NCBI GenBank assembly: GCA_017559185.1
Contig: JAFYSU010000027.1
Coordinates: forward strand, 26,336 to 90,335
DNA from: Oscillospiraceae bacterium
GTDB lineage: Bacteria > Bacillota > Clostridia > Oscillospirales > Ruminococcaceae
Reading direction: 5' to 3'
DNA: 64,000 nt
Position numbers and translations under genes: made by a program. Below the pieces are notes generated by a model. That model worked only from the letters and a program-made list of their open reading frames with translations. It did no database searches and was not told the origin of the DNA. This document shows, piece by piece, positions 44,017 to 52,703 of the stretch; within the stretch, counting starts at the first letter, position 1; each line of letters opens with the position of its first letter.

Positions 44017-44235
44017 ATGAAAAAAACATTTAAACTTATCGACCTTGACTGCGCAAACTGTGCTGCAAAAATGGAAGCTGCAATCCAGAAAATTGACGGT
44101 GTAACAAACGCAAGCATTAGCTTCATGACACAAAAACTTACCTTGGAAGCACCTGATGAAAGATTTGAAGAAATCTTGGAACTGGCTGAAAAGGCTATCA
44201 AAAAAGTAGAATCCGGCTGCCATATTGCAAGATAA
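44017..44235 (+). CDS. Heavy-metal-associated (HMA) domain protein
   Basis: A 72-residue free-standing HMA domain, KKTFKLIDLDCANCAAKMEAAI, with the metal-binding C-x-x-C in DCANCA. The DCANCA form is characteristic of the N-terminal domains of Zn/Cd/Pb P1B ATPases. Here it is a separate gene just before an ATPase that lacks such a domain, so it probably delivers metal to it. GGAGG stands 8 bases from ATG 44017; the upstream in-frame ATG 44002 lies on the ribosome-binding site itself. Confidence 0.92.
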   Translation: MKKTFKLIDLDCANCAAKMEAAIQKIDGVTNASISFMTQKLTLEAPDERFEEILELAEKAIKKVESGCHIAR

Positions 44236-44249
44236 GGGTGATTTAATAA

Positions 44250-46094
44250 ATGTCCAAACAAAAAAAGGTGATAATACGCCTTGTAATTGGCGGTATATTC
44301 TTTATTTTGGCTCTTACCTTGCCTGTTGACGGCATTTTAAAACTGGCGCTGTTCCTGCTGCCTTATTTCATAATAGGCGGGGATGTTCTTCGCAAAGCCT
44401 TGCGCAACATAACCAACGGTCAGGTGTTTGATGAAAACTTCCTAATGGCAATAGCTACCGTAGGCGCGTTTTTTGTGGGTGAATACCCCGAAGGTGTGGC
44501 TGTTATGCTGTTTTATCAGTTGGGCGAGCTGTTTCAGTCGTATGCTGTAAACCATTCCAGAAAATCAATAGCAAGTCTTATGGACATTCGTCCCGACACA
44601 GCAAATCTGGTTGTCGGCGATAAGATTGAGGAAGTAGACCCCGATGATGTTTCCATTGGTGAAATGCTGCTTGTACGCCCCGGTGAAAGAGTACCGATTG
44701 ACGGTATAGTTGTTGAAGGCTGCTCGACACTGGATACATCGGCACTTACAGGGGAGTCTGTTCCGCGCGAAGTGGCTGAGGGTTCGGAAGTTCTAAGCGG
44801 CTGCATTAATGGCAGTGGTGTACTTAAAATACGCACCACAAAAGAATTTGGCGAGTCCACGGTTGCAAAAATTCTTGACCTTGTGGAAAATGCAAGCAGC
44901 AAGAAAGCTCAATACGAAAATTTCATTACCAAATTTGCCCGTTACTATACTCCTGCTGTGGTAATTACTGCATTATTGCTTGCCGTAATACCGCCAATGC
45001 TGCTTGAAGGCGCATTGTGGAGTGACTGGATATACCGTGCGCTTATTTTCCTTGTTGTTTCCTGCCCTTGTGCGCTTGTAATTTCCATTCCGCTTGGATT
45101 TTTTGGCGGAATTGGCGGAGCATCCCGCCAAGGTGTACTTATAAAAGGCGGAAACTACATGGAGGCACTTGCAAATGCACAAACTGTAGTGTTTGACAAA
45201 ACAGGTACACTCACAAAAGGTGTATTCCGTGTTGCACAGATATGCCCAAAAGATGTATCGGAAGAATATCTGCTCGAAATGGCAGCATGTGCCGAAGCAC
45301 ATTCATCTCATCCAATATCTCAGTCGCTTAAAACCGCTTATGGCAAAGAGATTGCAGCACCAAGAATAGGCGTTGTTCGTGAGATAGCAGGTCACGGTGT
45401 AAGAACTGTTGTGGACGGTGTGGATGTAGCTGCCGGAAACGACAAGCTGATGACCACTCTTGGCATTGATGCCGACCAACCCGAAGCCGCAGGTACGGTT
45501 GTACATATTGCATTGGACGGCGTTTATGCGGGGTATATTGTAATAGCCGATGAAATTAAGGAAAACTCAAAAGCTGCGTTGGAAAAACTGCGCCAAATTG
45601 GTGTGCAGAAAACTGTTATGCTTACAGGTGACAGCAAAACAGTGGGTGAAGCTGTTGCTGCTCAGCTTGGCATTGACGAGGTTTACACCCAGCTTTTGCC
45701 TGCCGACAAGGTAGATAAAGTGGAAAAACTGCTTAATGCAAAAGTGCAAAACAGCACACTTGTGTTTGTTGGTGACGGCATTAACGACGCACCTGTTCTT
45801 ACCCGTTCCGACATTGGTATTGCAATGGGTGCGCTTGGTTCGGATGCCGCCATTGAAGCTGCCGATGTTGTTTTGATGAACGATGACCCAATGGGTGTGG
45901 CAAAAGCGGTTGAAATATCACGCAAAACAATCCGCATAGTAAAACAAAACATAGTATTTGCACTGCTCATAAAAGGTGGAGTGCTTGTGCTTGGCGCATT
46001 TGGTATGGCTAATATGTGGGAAGCGGTTTTTGCCGATGTTGGTGTTTCGGTAATTGCTATACTTAACTCCATACGCACACTTAACAGTAAATAA
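44250..46094 (+). CDS. Zn/Cd/Pb-type P1B ATPase
   Basis: A 614-residue efflux pump. TGES (actuator) lies in LTGESVPREV, the membrane CPC motif in VVSCPCALVISIPL, the phosphorylation site in FDKTGTLTKGV, the HP motif in SSHPIS, and the hinge in VGDGINDAPVL. The last spans carry IKGG and ADVGVSV, with Lys and Asp as in ZntA/CadA (P1B-2). It lacks the N-terminal HMA domain, which is encoded by the gene 15 bases upstream. AGGGTG precedes the ATG. Together with the ArsR-type regulator and HMA protein it makes a complete metal-resistance operon. Confidence 0.96.
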   Translation: MSKQKKVIIRLVIGGIFFILALTLPVDGILKLALFLLPYFIIGGDVLRKALRNITNGQVFDENFLMAIATVGAFFVGEYPEGVAVMLFYQLGELFQSYAVNHSRKSIASLMDIRPDTANLVVGDKIEEVDPDDVSIGEMLLVRPGERVPIDGIVVEGCSTLDTSALTGESVPREVAEGSEVLSGCINGSGVLKIRTTKEFGESTVAKILDLVENASSKKAQYENFITKFARYYTPAVVITALLLAVIPPMLLEGALWSDWIYRALIFLVVSCPCALVISIPLGFFGGIGGASRQGVLIKGGNYMEALANAQTVVFDKTGTLTKGVFRVAQICPKDVSEEYLLEMAACAEAHSSHPISQSLKTAYGKEIAAPRIGVVREIAGHGVRTVVDGVDVAAGNDKLMTTLGIDADQPEAAGTVVHIALDGVYAGYIVIADEIKENSKAALEKLRQIGVQKTVMLTGDSKTVGEAVAAQLGIDEVYTQLLPADKVDKVEKLLNAKVQNSTLVFVGDGINDAPVLTRSDIGIAMGALGSDAAIEAADVVLMNDDPMGVAKAVEISRKTIRIVKQNIVFALLIKGGVLVLGAFGMANMWEAVFADVGVSVIAILNSIRTLNSK

Positions 46095-46170
46095 AATCAT
46101 CTTTACAAAGCGTGATTTTTGATGTATCTTTTTTATTGGTCATCAAAATTCAAGAGGTGTCATTCAAGTG

Positions 46171-46263
46171 ATGAAAAAAACACAAAAAACAATTGCTTCT
46201 GCAGTTGCAATAGTTCTGGCTGTTATGATGGTGCTTTCCATGATATTGCCGGCTTTTATGTAA
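46171..46263 (+). CDS. 30-residue single-span membrane microprotein
   Basis: A short frame begins MKKTQKTIASAVAIVLAVMM and continues with a hydrophobic stretch ending LPAFM. A basic N-terminus and one span give an N-in topology. AGAGGTG lies 11 bases before ATG 46171 and 8 bases before an in-frame GTG 46168, so translation is credible. A terminator follows directly. The size and layout recall Prli42, the small stressosome-linked membrane protein of Listeria and Bacillus, but the resemblance is only in kind. It could be part of the metal operon or independent. Confidence 0.65.
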   Translation: MKKTQKTIASAVAIVLAVMMVLSMILPAFM

Positions 46264-46274
46264 AAACAAGATGG

Positions 46275-46310
46275 CAGAGAGGACTGTAACAGGTTCTCTC
46301 TGTTGTTTTT
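46275..46310 (+). terminator. Terminator after the microprotein gene
   Basis: CAGAGAGGAC pairs with GGTTCTCTCTG (one mismatch/bulge), then a T-rich run. Confidence 0.7.
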
Positions 46311-46373
46311 TATGCGGAAAAAAGTTATAATTAAATTTAAGTTTTATAATCGGAAAAGGGGCGAGAGTGTAAA

Positions 46374-47771
46374 ATGGGGCATACTTTGCGTGCGGGTGAA
46401 AATCCGCTTGCTTACGAAAAAATAAGCCGATTGGTAAGAAAATTTGCCGTTCCCAGCATAATTGCAATGCTTGTTACGGCTTTATATAACATTGTTGACC
46501 AGATATTCATAGGGCAGGGTGTGGGTATGCTTGGGAATGCTGCAACAAATGTAGCGTTCCCGCTTACTGCAATATGCATAGCTTCGGCGCTGCTGCTTGG
46601 TGTGGGCGGTGTTTCGAACTTTAATTTGCAGTTGGGTGCAGGCAACAACGAAAAAGCGGCTCATTTTTTGGGCAATACCATTATGATGCTGTTCTTGACC
46701 GGTACTGTGCTTATGATTATAGTTCGCACATTTTTAAAGCCGCTTATGCTGCTTTTTGGTGCGACCGAGCAAATTTTGCCGTATGCCATGGAGTATGCTG
46801 GTATAACTTCATATGGTTTTCCGTTTTTGATACTTTCAAACGGTATGTGCAACCAAATCCGCGGTGACGGCAGCCCAAGATATTCAATGTTCTGTATGCT
46901 TATAGGTGCGGTTATAAACACGGTACTTGACCCTGTGTTCATCTTTGGTTTTGACATGGGTATCAAAGGTGCGGCGTTGGCTACCGTAATAAGCCAGATA
47001 ATATCCTGCATTATTGCAGTGGCATATATACCAAAATTTAAAACTGTAAAGCTTAAGCGCAGTATGTTTGTTTTGGATGCTAAAATTGCGGGTGCAATCA
47101 TATCACTTGGTGCTGCAAGCTTTTTCAACCATATTGCAATGATGATAGTTCAAGTTGTAATGAACAACACCCTTACATATTACGGTGCAATGTCCTCTTA
47201 CGGAAGCGAAATACCGCTGGCTTGTGTAGGTATAATAAGCAAGGTTAACATGATATTCTTTTCGGTTGCGGTGGGCTTGTCGCAGGGCTGTCAGCCAATT
47301 ATAGGATTTAACTACGGGGCTAAAAATTATGCTAGAGTTAAACAAACGCTAAAGCTTGCTATGTTTACCGCTACGGTTATATTAACCTGTTCCGAGGTGT
47401 TTTTTCAGCTTTTCCCAAGACAGATTGTAAGCATTTTCGGTGAAGGCAGCGACGAATATTTCCGCTTTGCCGAAAGATTTTTCAGAATTTATGTTTCAAT
47501 GTTCTTTATAAACGGCATACAGCCTGTTGTGTCCAACTTCTTTTCTTCGATAGGTAAGGCATATAAGGGCATTATAATGTCGCTTACCAGACAAGTAATC
47601 TTCCTGCTGCCGCTGCTTATTGTACTGCCAATGGCAATGGGTATTGACGGTGTAATGTACGCAGGCCCTATTGCAGACTTTGCGGCAGCAATGCTTACAG
47701 GTTTCCTTGTTTTGCGTGAAATAAAAACCATGAACCGCCTTGAAGCCGAAAAAAATGCGGCAGGGTTATAA
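46374..47771 (+). CDS. MATE family efflux transporter
   Basis: A 465-residue protein with about twelve membrane spans. MATE marks include KFAVPSIIAMLVTALYNIVDQIFIGQ (given in part) at the start, the repeat-like second half LGAASFFNHIAMMIVQVVMN and SQGCQPIIGFNYGA. The family exports drugs or metabolites using Na+ or H+. It is of the type common in Clostridia without a known substrate. GGGGCGAGAG precedes the ATG. rfbA follows by 19 bases, perhaps on the same transcript. Confidence 0.93.
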   Translation: MGHTLRAGENPLAYEKISRLVRKFAVPSIIAMLVTALYNIVDQIFIGQGVGMLGNAATNVAFPLTAICIASALLLGVGGVSNFNLQLGAGNNEKAAHFLGNTIMMLFLTGTVLMIIVRTFLKPLMLLFGATEQILPYAMEYAGITSYGFPFLILSNGMCNQIRGDGSPRYSMFCMLIGAVINTVLDPVFIFGFDMGIKGAALATVISQIISCIIAVAYIPKFKTVKLKRSMFVLDAKIAGAIISLGAASFFNHIAMMIVQVVMNNTLTYYGAMSSYGSEIPLACVGIISKVNMIFFSVAVGLSQGCQPIIGFNYGAKNYARVKQTLKLAMFTATVILTCSEVFFQLFPRQIVSIFGEGSDEYFRFAERFFRIYVSMFFINGIQPVVSNFFSSIGKAYKGIIMSLTRQVIFLLPLLIVLPMAMGIDGVMYAGPIADFAAAMLTGFLVLREIKTMNRLEAEKNAAGL

Positions 47772-47790
47772 AGAAAGAAGGTCTTTTGAT

Positions 47791-48657
47791 ATGAAAGGAA
47801 TAGTTCTTGCTGCGGGTAAGGGGACTCGCCTTTATCCTGTTACAAAGCCTATATGCAAGCCGCTGCTGCCGCTTTACGACAAGCCGATGATATATTATCC
47901 GTTGTCCATACTGATGATGGCGGGAATTCGGGATATTTTGGTAATTGTACCACCCGATGACGAAGAACCTTTTAAAAAGCTGTTGGGTGACGGCAGTCAG
48001 TTTGGAATTTCCATTACCTATAAGGAGCAAAAGGTACAGCGCGGTATTGCCGATGCATTTTTGGTAGGCGAGGAGTTTATAGCTGATGACAGTGTATGCC
48101 TTGCTTTGGGGGATAACCTTTTTTACGGTGACGGTATGGAAGAATGCCTTGCAAAAGCCTGTGCCAATACCAATGGTGCAACGGTTTTCGGTTACTATGT
48201 AGAAGACCCCAGACCGTTCGGTGTAGTTGAGTTTGACGAAAACTTAAAAGCTGTAAGTATTGAGGAAAAACCCGAAAATCCAAAATCGAACTATATTGTT
48301 CCGGGTCTTTATTTTTACGACAACAATGTTGTTGAAATCGCAAAAAATGTAAAGCCGTCGGCAAGGGGCGAGCTGGAGATAACATCGGTAAACAACGACT
48401 ACCTTGCACAGGGAAAACTGAATGTTGTTACATTTGGCGAAGAGTACGAATGGCGTGACACAGGTACAGCAGACAGCTTGGTTGATGCTGCGGTATTGGT
48501 TCGTGATATTCAAAAAAGAACAGGTAAACAGCTTGCATGCCTTGAAGAAATTGCCTTTGAAAAAGGTTGGATAACCGCACAACAGCTCAAATCATTGGGC
48601 GAACAGATGAAAGCTACTACATACGGGCAGTATCTTTTAAAGCTTGCGGAAAAATAA
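47791..48657 (+). CDS. rfbA: Glucose-1-phosphate thymidylyltransferase
   Basis: A 288-residue nucleotidyltransferase making dTDP-glucose for rhamnose and related sugars. It has MKGIVLAAGKGTRLYPVTKP, KPLLPLYDKPMIYYPL, LALGDNLFYG, FGVVEFDE, SIEEKPENPKSNYIVPGLYFYD (given in part) and YEWRDTGTADSLVDA, all in RmlA order. The true start is ATG 47791, with AGAAGG upstream; an open frame reaches further back into the MATE gene. The other rml genes are not in the window, so it sits apart from a polysaccharide cluster. A strong terminator follows. Confidence 0.97.
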   Translation: MKGIVLAAGKGTRLYPVTKPICKPLLPLYDKPMIYYPLSILMMAGIRDILVIVPPDDEEPFKKLLGDGSQFGISITYKEQKVQRGIADAFLVGEEFIADDSVCLALGDNLFYGDGMEECLAKACANTNGATVFGYYVEDPRPFGVVEFDENLKAVSIEEKPENPKSNYIVPGLYFYDNNVVEIAKNVKPSARGELEITSVNNDYLAQGKLNVVTFGEEYEWRDTGTADSLVDAAVLVRDIQKRTGKQLACLEEIAFEKGWITAQQLKSLGEQMKATTYGQYLLKLAEK

Positions 48658-48663
48658 GTATAT

Positions 48664-48704
48664 AAAAACGGTACGGCAGTAAAATCTGTCGTACCGTTTT
48701 TTTG
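48664..48704 (+). terminator. Terminator of rfbA
   Basis: ACGGTACGGCAG pairs with CTGTCGTACCGT (one G-T pair), then T7. It may also serve the convergent DUF885 gene. Confidence 0.85.
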
Positions 48705-48707
48705 TTG

Positions 48708-50525
48708 TTATGCGGCGTTTTGTTGTATGGAGTCGGCAAGCTTTTCTTGGATGTATTCGTCAAGATAATACTCTATTATAGGGAATCCTGCCGGACCTGC
48801 CGACATTACTGTGTGGTGGAATTCCTTAGCATCAAATTTGTCACCAAGTTTGTTTTCAGCATGTTCACGCAGTTCAAACATTTCAAGTGTACCTATGCAG
48901 TAGCTTGGATAATATCCGGGGTTTGTAGCGGAAAGGTTAAACATTGAAATTGCAAAAGCATTGGAACTAAATCCACATTCGGAAAGGAATTTTTCCGCAT
49001 CCTCAACACTCCAGCCAAAATAGTTTACACCAATGTCTATGGTTGTGCCAAGTATAAGATTTAAACGGTGCTGAAGTATTAACAGGTTTTGTTCGTCTGT
49101 CATTCCGTTGAGTGCAGGGTCCAAATAGTAAGAAAGCTCCTCGCAATAGCTTGCCCAGCCCTCTTTGCAGCCGGTTGCTTCAATAGTGTACATTATTGGG
49201 TGAGGATTGGTCTTTAAAAAGTAATTGGCTTGGTACATATGTCCGGGATATGCTTCGTGTGCAAGGGTGGAAAACAGTTCATTCTTTTTGGTAGAGCTCT
49301 GGTTGATATAAATTGAGTTTTCGGACATATTGTCGACTGTAGGCGACATGTAAAATGCAGGACTGGTGTTTTTTTCTAATGATTCGGGAACATAGTTTAC
49401 ATGGTAATCAATTGTTCCTACATCGGGAAAGTCGGTTTTAATGTATTCCTGAAGGTCGGTCAGTATGGTTTCGGGGGAACGGTCAGGAAAATCCAGACTT
49501 TCAACAGTGGTGAAGGCTTGGGGGTTACTGCTGCGAATATCTGCAAGTGTAGATGTAATTTCGGTAAGGTGACGGTTAAGCATCATAAAAAGCTCTTCGG
49601 GTGTTTTGTCGGAGCCTGTTTTGTAACGCAGCAGCATTTTGTAGTATTCTTTGCCTTGTTTAAGGTTGTAAAGACCGTTTTCACTGCCGCCACTGTGGTT
49701 TTTAAGCTGTGAAATGTCCTTGCCAAGCTGTTTAAATGCAGGAATAACCGCTTGCTGAACAAGGCGAGTGTTTTCGGAAATGTAATGTTGTTTTTCTTCG
49801 TCTGTAAGTTCATCCAAACTTTCAATACGGGAAACGAATGAGGTCATGAGGATGTTGTCCTCGTGTGCGGAAGTAAAAGTTTTAATCTGTCTTACTGCAC
49901 TTGTAATACCCGAATTTGGAATAAACAGGTCGTTTTCTGCTTGGAGCTTAAAGAATTCCGAAGCTTCGTTAAAATAACGCGGAACATCTGCCAACAGCAG
50001 CAGGTAGTCCTTAACATCTTTTTCGCTGTGGAACTGATATTCTGCAAGCAGCAAAGGTATGTTAACTTGCAAACCGCCATGCTTTGAAAGGAAATTTTGA
50101 TACATGGAAAGTCCGGTGCTTTCAAGCTGAATATCCAAATATCTGTCGTATGAGCGAAAAGCAACCTGTTGGCGTTTGGTCAGCTTTTCAATGTCATAGC
50201 TGTGCAGCTTTTCGTACAATTCGGCATTTATGCGGTCGCTTTCGTTCATTTCATCAATGCTTATTGTTCCAAGTGTTACAGGCAGTTTGTCCAGACCATA
50301 GACTTCGGGATTTTTAAGGTTATAATGCAGGGAAAGAGTGTCTTCACCCAAGTTTGCAATAAACTGCTCATCAAGAAAATTTTCAAAATCCTTTTGGTAG
50401 GAATTAAGCGGTTCGGGGGAGGAAAGCGGTGATGGTGATGTTTCCTGCTTTTTTGTACATCCCGCAGACGAAATAAGAACAATGGCACTTAATATAAAAG
50501 CTGTAACCTTTTTTGGGTAAAACAT
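48708..50525 (-). CDS. DUF885 family lipoprotein, probable zinc peptidase
   Basis: A 605-residue lipoprotein. The lipobox is LISSAGC (Cys near residue 23), followed by a Ser/Pro linker. The DUF885 domain fills the rest; FSTLAHEAYPGHMYQ (about residue 410) is its HE-x-x-PGH signature, comparable to an HExxH zinc site, and CKEGWASYCEELS carries the downstream Glu. Members resemble gluzincin carboxypeptidases in fold but few have been assayed. The protein is expected on the outer face of the membrane. AAGGAG precedes the ATG. Confidence 0.9.
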   Translation of the reverse strand: MFYPKKVTAFILSAIVLISSAGCTKKQETSPSPLSSPEPLNSYQKDFENFLDEQFIANLGEDTLSLHYNLKNPEVYGLDKLPVTLGTISIDEMNESDRINAELYEKLHSYDIEKLTKRQQVAFRSYDRYLDIQLESTGLSMYQNFLSKHGGLQVNIPLLLAEYQFHSEKDVKDYLLLLADVPRYFNEASEFFKLQAENDLFIPNSGITSAVRQIKTFTSAHEDNILMTSFVSRIESLDELTDEEKQHYISENTRLVQQAVIPAFKQLGKDISQLKNHSGGSENGLYNLKQGKEYYKMLLRYKTGSDKTPEELFMMLNRHLTEITSTLADIRSSNPQAFTTVESLDFPDRSPETILTDLQEYIKTDFPDVGTIDYHVNYVPESLEKNTSPAFYMSPTVDNMSENSIYINQSSTKKNELFSTLAHEAYPGHMYQANYFLKTNPHPIMYTIEATGCKEGWASYCEELSYYLDPALNGMTDEQNLLILQHRLNLILGTTIDIGVNYFGWSVEDAEKFLSECGFSSNAFAISMFNLSATNPGYYPSYCIGTLEMFELREHAENKLGDKFDAKEFHHTVMSAGPAGFPIIEYYLDEYIQEKLADSIQQNAA

Positions 50526-50809
50526 ATAAACTCCTTAAAGTTGATTAATTTTGTATACATTACGGCAAGGTTGTGCTATACTTGCTTAGGTTGTTATTTT
50601 GAGGAAAAAACCTTTGCCGTAAACAAGATTATAACACTAAAATGTTAATTTTTTCTGTATCTTGAGGCAAAAACTTTTATTATGAAAAAACAAAATGTGT
50701 AAAACTGTGCATAAAGGGACAAAAATATGATAGATTTGTCATATTTGATAAAACAAAAACAAACAAAGCGTGTTTTTAATATTTATTTTTGTAAGTTGTG
50801 ACTAAACGA
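50526..50809. other. Divergent intergenic region, DUF885 / sufC
   Basis: AT-rich; no gene or repeat is seen. It must hold the minus-strand promoter of the DUF885 gene. Confidence 0.4.
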
Positions 50810-50838
50810 TTGATTTTCGACACGGTATAGAGTAAAAT
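50810..50838 (+). promoter_or_regulatory. Promoter of the sufCB operon
   Basis: TTGATT, 17-base spacer, TAAAAT. The leader of about 105 bases contains a perfect 7-bp hairpin AAGCGGA/TCCGCTT (50909-50927). Confidence 0.55.
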
Positions 50839-50950
50839 AAAAATGTTCAGGCAAAAAAAGCAAAAGTTTTTGCGGGTACGAACTTTAAAGACAAAACAGG
50901 TAGACAGTAAGCGGAGAAAATCCGCTTGGAATATAGGGGGATACAAACTA

Positions 50951-51700
50951 ATGTTGCAGTTGAAGAACATTTCCTTTTCAGTTTCCGACGGCATCGCCGG
51001 AGAAAAAGAAATACTGCAGGACATCAATCTTACGATTGATGATTCCAAACTGGTGGTAATTACCGGACCTAACGGCGGCGGTAAGTCCACTTTGGTAAAA
51101 ATAATTGCCGGTATTGAAAAACCAACCTCCGGCAGAATAATCCTTGATGGTCAGGATATTACCGACCTTGACATTACGGAGCGTGCAAAGCTTGGAATTT
51201 CCTTTGCTTTCCAGCAGCCGGTTCGTTTTAAGGGGCTTCGTGTTTGCGACCTTCTGGCGCTTGCGGCAGGTGTTGATGCCGAAAACAAGGAAGAACACGA
51301 TGCACTGTGCAGTTATCTGCATCAGGTTGGACTTTGTGCAAGAGAATATATCGACCGCGAGCTCGACAGCAGCTTGTCCGGCGGTGAAATAAAACGAATT
51401 GAAATTGCAATGACCATGGCAAGAAATGCAAGACTTGCTATTTTTGACGAGCCTGAAGCAGGTATTGACCTTTGGAGCTTCAATAATCTTATTGATGTTT
51501 TCGAAAATATGCGTCAGGAACGCGAGCGTTCTATACTCGTTATTTCTCATCAGGAGCGTATTCTTGAGGTGGCTGACGAAATTATCGTACTTTCAAAAGG
51601 TCAGCTTGTGCACCACGGTGCAAGGGAAGATGTTCTTCCGGAACTTTTGGGACAGCAGGGTTGTGGTTTCTGTCCACACCACCGGAAAGGTTGTGAATAA
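50951..51700 (+). CDS. sufC: SufC-like ATPase of a minimal Fe-S assembly system (SmsC)
   Basis: A 249-residue soluble ABC ATPase. Walker A is GPNGGGKSTLVKIIAG, the signature LSGGEIKRIEIAMTMARNA, Walker B LAIFDEPEAGIDLWSF; the Glu-Ala-Gly-Ile-Asp form is that of SufC. The C-terminus has an unusual Cys-rich tail, CGFCPHHRKGC. ATG 50951 has GGGGGA 9 bases upstream; the frame extends further back but includes the promoter leader. Two bases separate its stop from the SufB/D gene. No sufS, sufU or sufD is near. This two-gene layout matches the SUF-like minimal system (SmsCB) of archaea and anaerobic bacteria. Confidence 0.92.
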   Translation: MLQLKNISFSVSDGIAGEKEILQDINLTIDDSKLVVITGPNGGGKSTLVKIIAGIEKPTSGRIILDGQDITDLDITERAKLGISFAFQQPVRFKGLRVCDLLALAAGVDAENKEEHDALCSYLHQVGLCAREYIDRELDSSLSGGEIKRIEIAMTMARNARLAIFDEPEAGIDLWSFNNLIDVFENMRQERERSILVISHQERILEVADEIIVLSKGQLVHHGAREDVLPELLGQQGCGFCPHHRKGCE

Positions 51701-51702
51701 GC

Positions 51703-52620
51703 ATGAATGAAATTACAAAAACCTTGTTGGGGTTGATTTCCGACTTTAAAGCAGACTTTAAAGGTGCTTTTAACATTCGTGAGGATTCTGAATGTGCAGG
51801 AAGACAGTCCAGCGAGAATATTAAAATTTTCAATAAAACAGATGGTCCGGGTGTGGTAATACAGGTAATGCCCGGAACAAAAGGCGAAACAGTGTTTATT
51901 CCTGCATGTGTAACACGCAGTAATGTTAACGATGTTGCCTACAACGATTTTTACATTGGTGAAGGCTGCGATGTTACTGTTGTTGCAGGCTGCGGTGTTC
52001 ACACCGAAGGCGAAGAAGAAGCACAGCACAACGGTATTCACAACTTCATAATCGAAAAAGGTGCGCGTGTGCTTTATCAGGAAAAACATATTGGCATTGG
52101 TGAAGGCACAGGCGAGCGCATTATAAACCCTGTTACCTACATCACCATGGCAGAAGACAGCTACATGGAAATGGACAGCACACAAATTAAAGGTGTTGAC
52201 TCCACCAAGCGTGAAACACGCGCTAAGTTGGCAGCAGGTGCAACACTTATAGTTCGTGAAAAAATTATGACAGACGGCAAGCAGTATGCCGAAACCGATT
52301 TTGAAATTGACCTTAATGGTGAAAATTCGGGTACACACCTTGTTTCCCGTTCGGTTGCAAAGGGTGAATCCCGTCAGGTGTTCCGTTCCAGAATGAACGG
52401 CTACAATGCTTGCAACGGTCATTCCGAATGTGATGCAATTATTATGGACAACGGTGTTGTAAGTGCTATTCCTGAGCTTACAGCACACAATGTTGATGCA
52501 GCATTGGTGCATGAAGCAGCAATAGGCAAAATTGCGGGCGAACAGCTCACAAAACTGCGTTCTCTGGGTCTTACCGCTCAGGAAGCGGAAGCTAAAATTA
52601 TCGAAGGCTTCCTGCGCTGA
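51703..52620 (+). CDS. sufB: SufB/SufD-family scaffold of a minimal Fe-S assembly system (SmsB)
   Basis: A 305-residue SufB/D protein, much shorter than the roughly 470-residue SufB. It has the beta-helix core (VVAGCGVHTEGEEEAQHNGIHNF, given in part; RETRAKLAAGATLIVREK) and the conserved end CDAIIMDNGVVSAIPELTAHNVDAALVHEAAIGKI (in part) with the ligand-type Cys and the HEA-x-IGK motif. Cysteines also lie near residues 70 and 93. It should bind the cluster under construction together with SufC. It closely follows sufC (2 bases apart), and a strong terminator closes the operon. Confidence 0.92.
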   Translation: MNEITKTLLGLISDFKADFKGAFNIREDSECAGRQSSENIKIFNKTDGPGVVIQVMPGTKGETVFIPACVTRSNVNDVAYNDFYIGEGCDVTVVAGCGVHTEGEEEAQHNGIHNFIIEKGARVLYQEKHIGIGEGTGERIINPVTYITMAEDSYMEMDSTQIKGVDSTKRETRAKLAAGATLIVREKIMTDGKQYAETDFEIDLNGENSGTHLVSRSVAKGESRQVFRSRMNGYNACNGHSECDAIIMDNGVVSAIPELTAHNVDAALVHEAAIGKIAGEQLTKLRSLGLTAQEAEAKIIEGFLR

Positions 52621-52636
52621 TAAATTAATTAAAATC

Positions 52637-52674
52637 AAACATCCCCGTGCCAAAATCGGCACGGGGATGTTTTT
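52637..52674 (+). terminator. Terminator of the sufCB operon
   Basis: AAACATCCCCGTGCC pairs perfectly with GGCACGGGGATGTTT. Confidence 0.9.
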
Positions 52675-52703
52675 GTAAAAGGTTAAAACAATGAAAACCT
52701 AAA

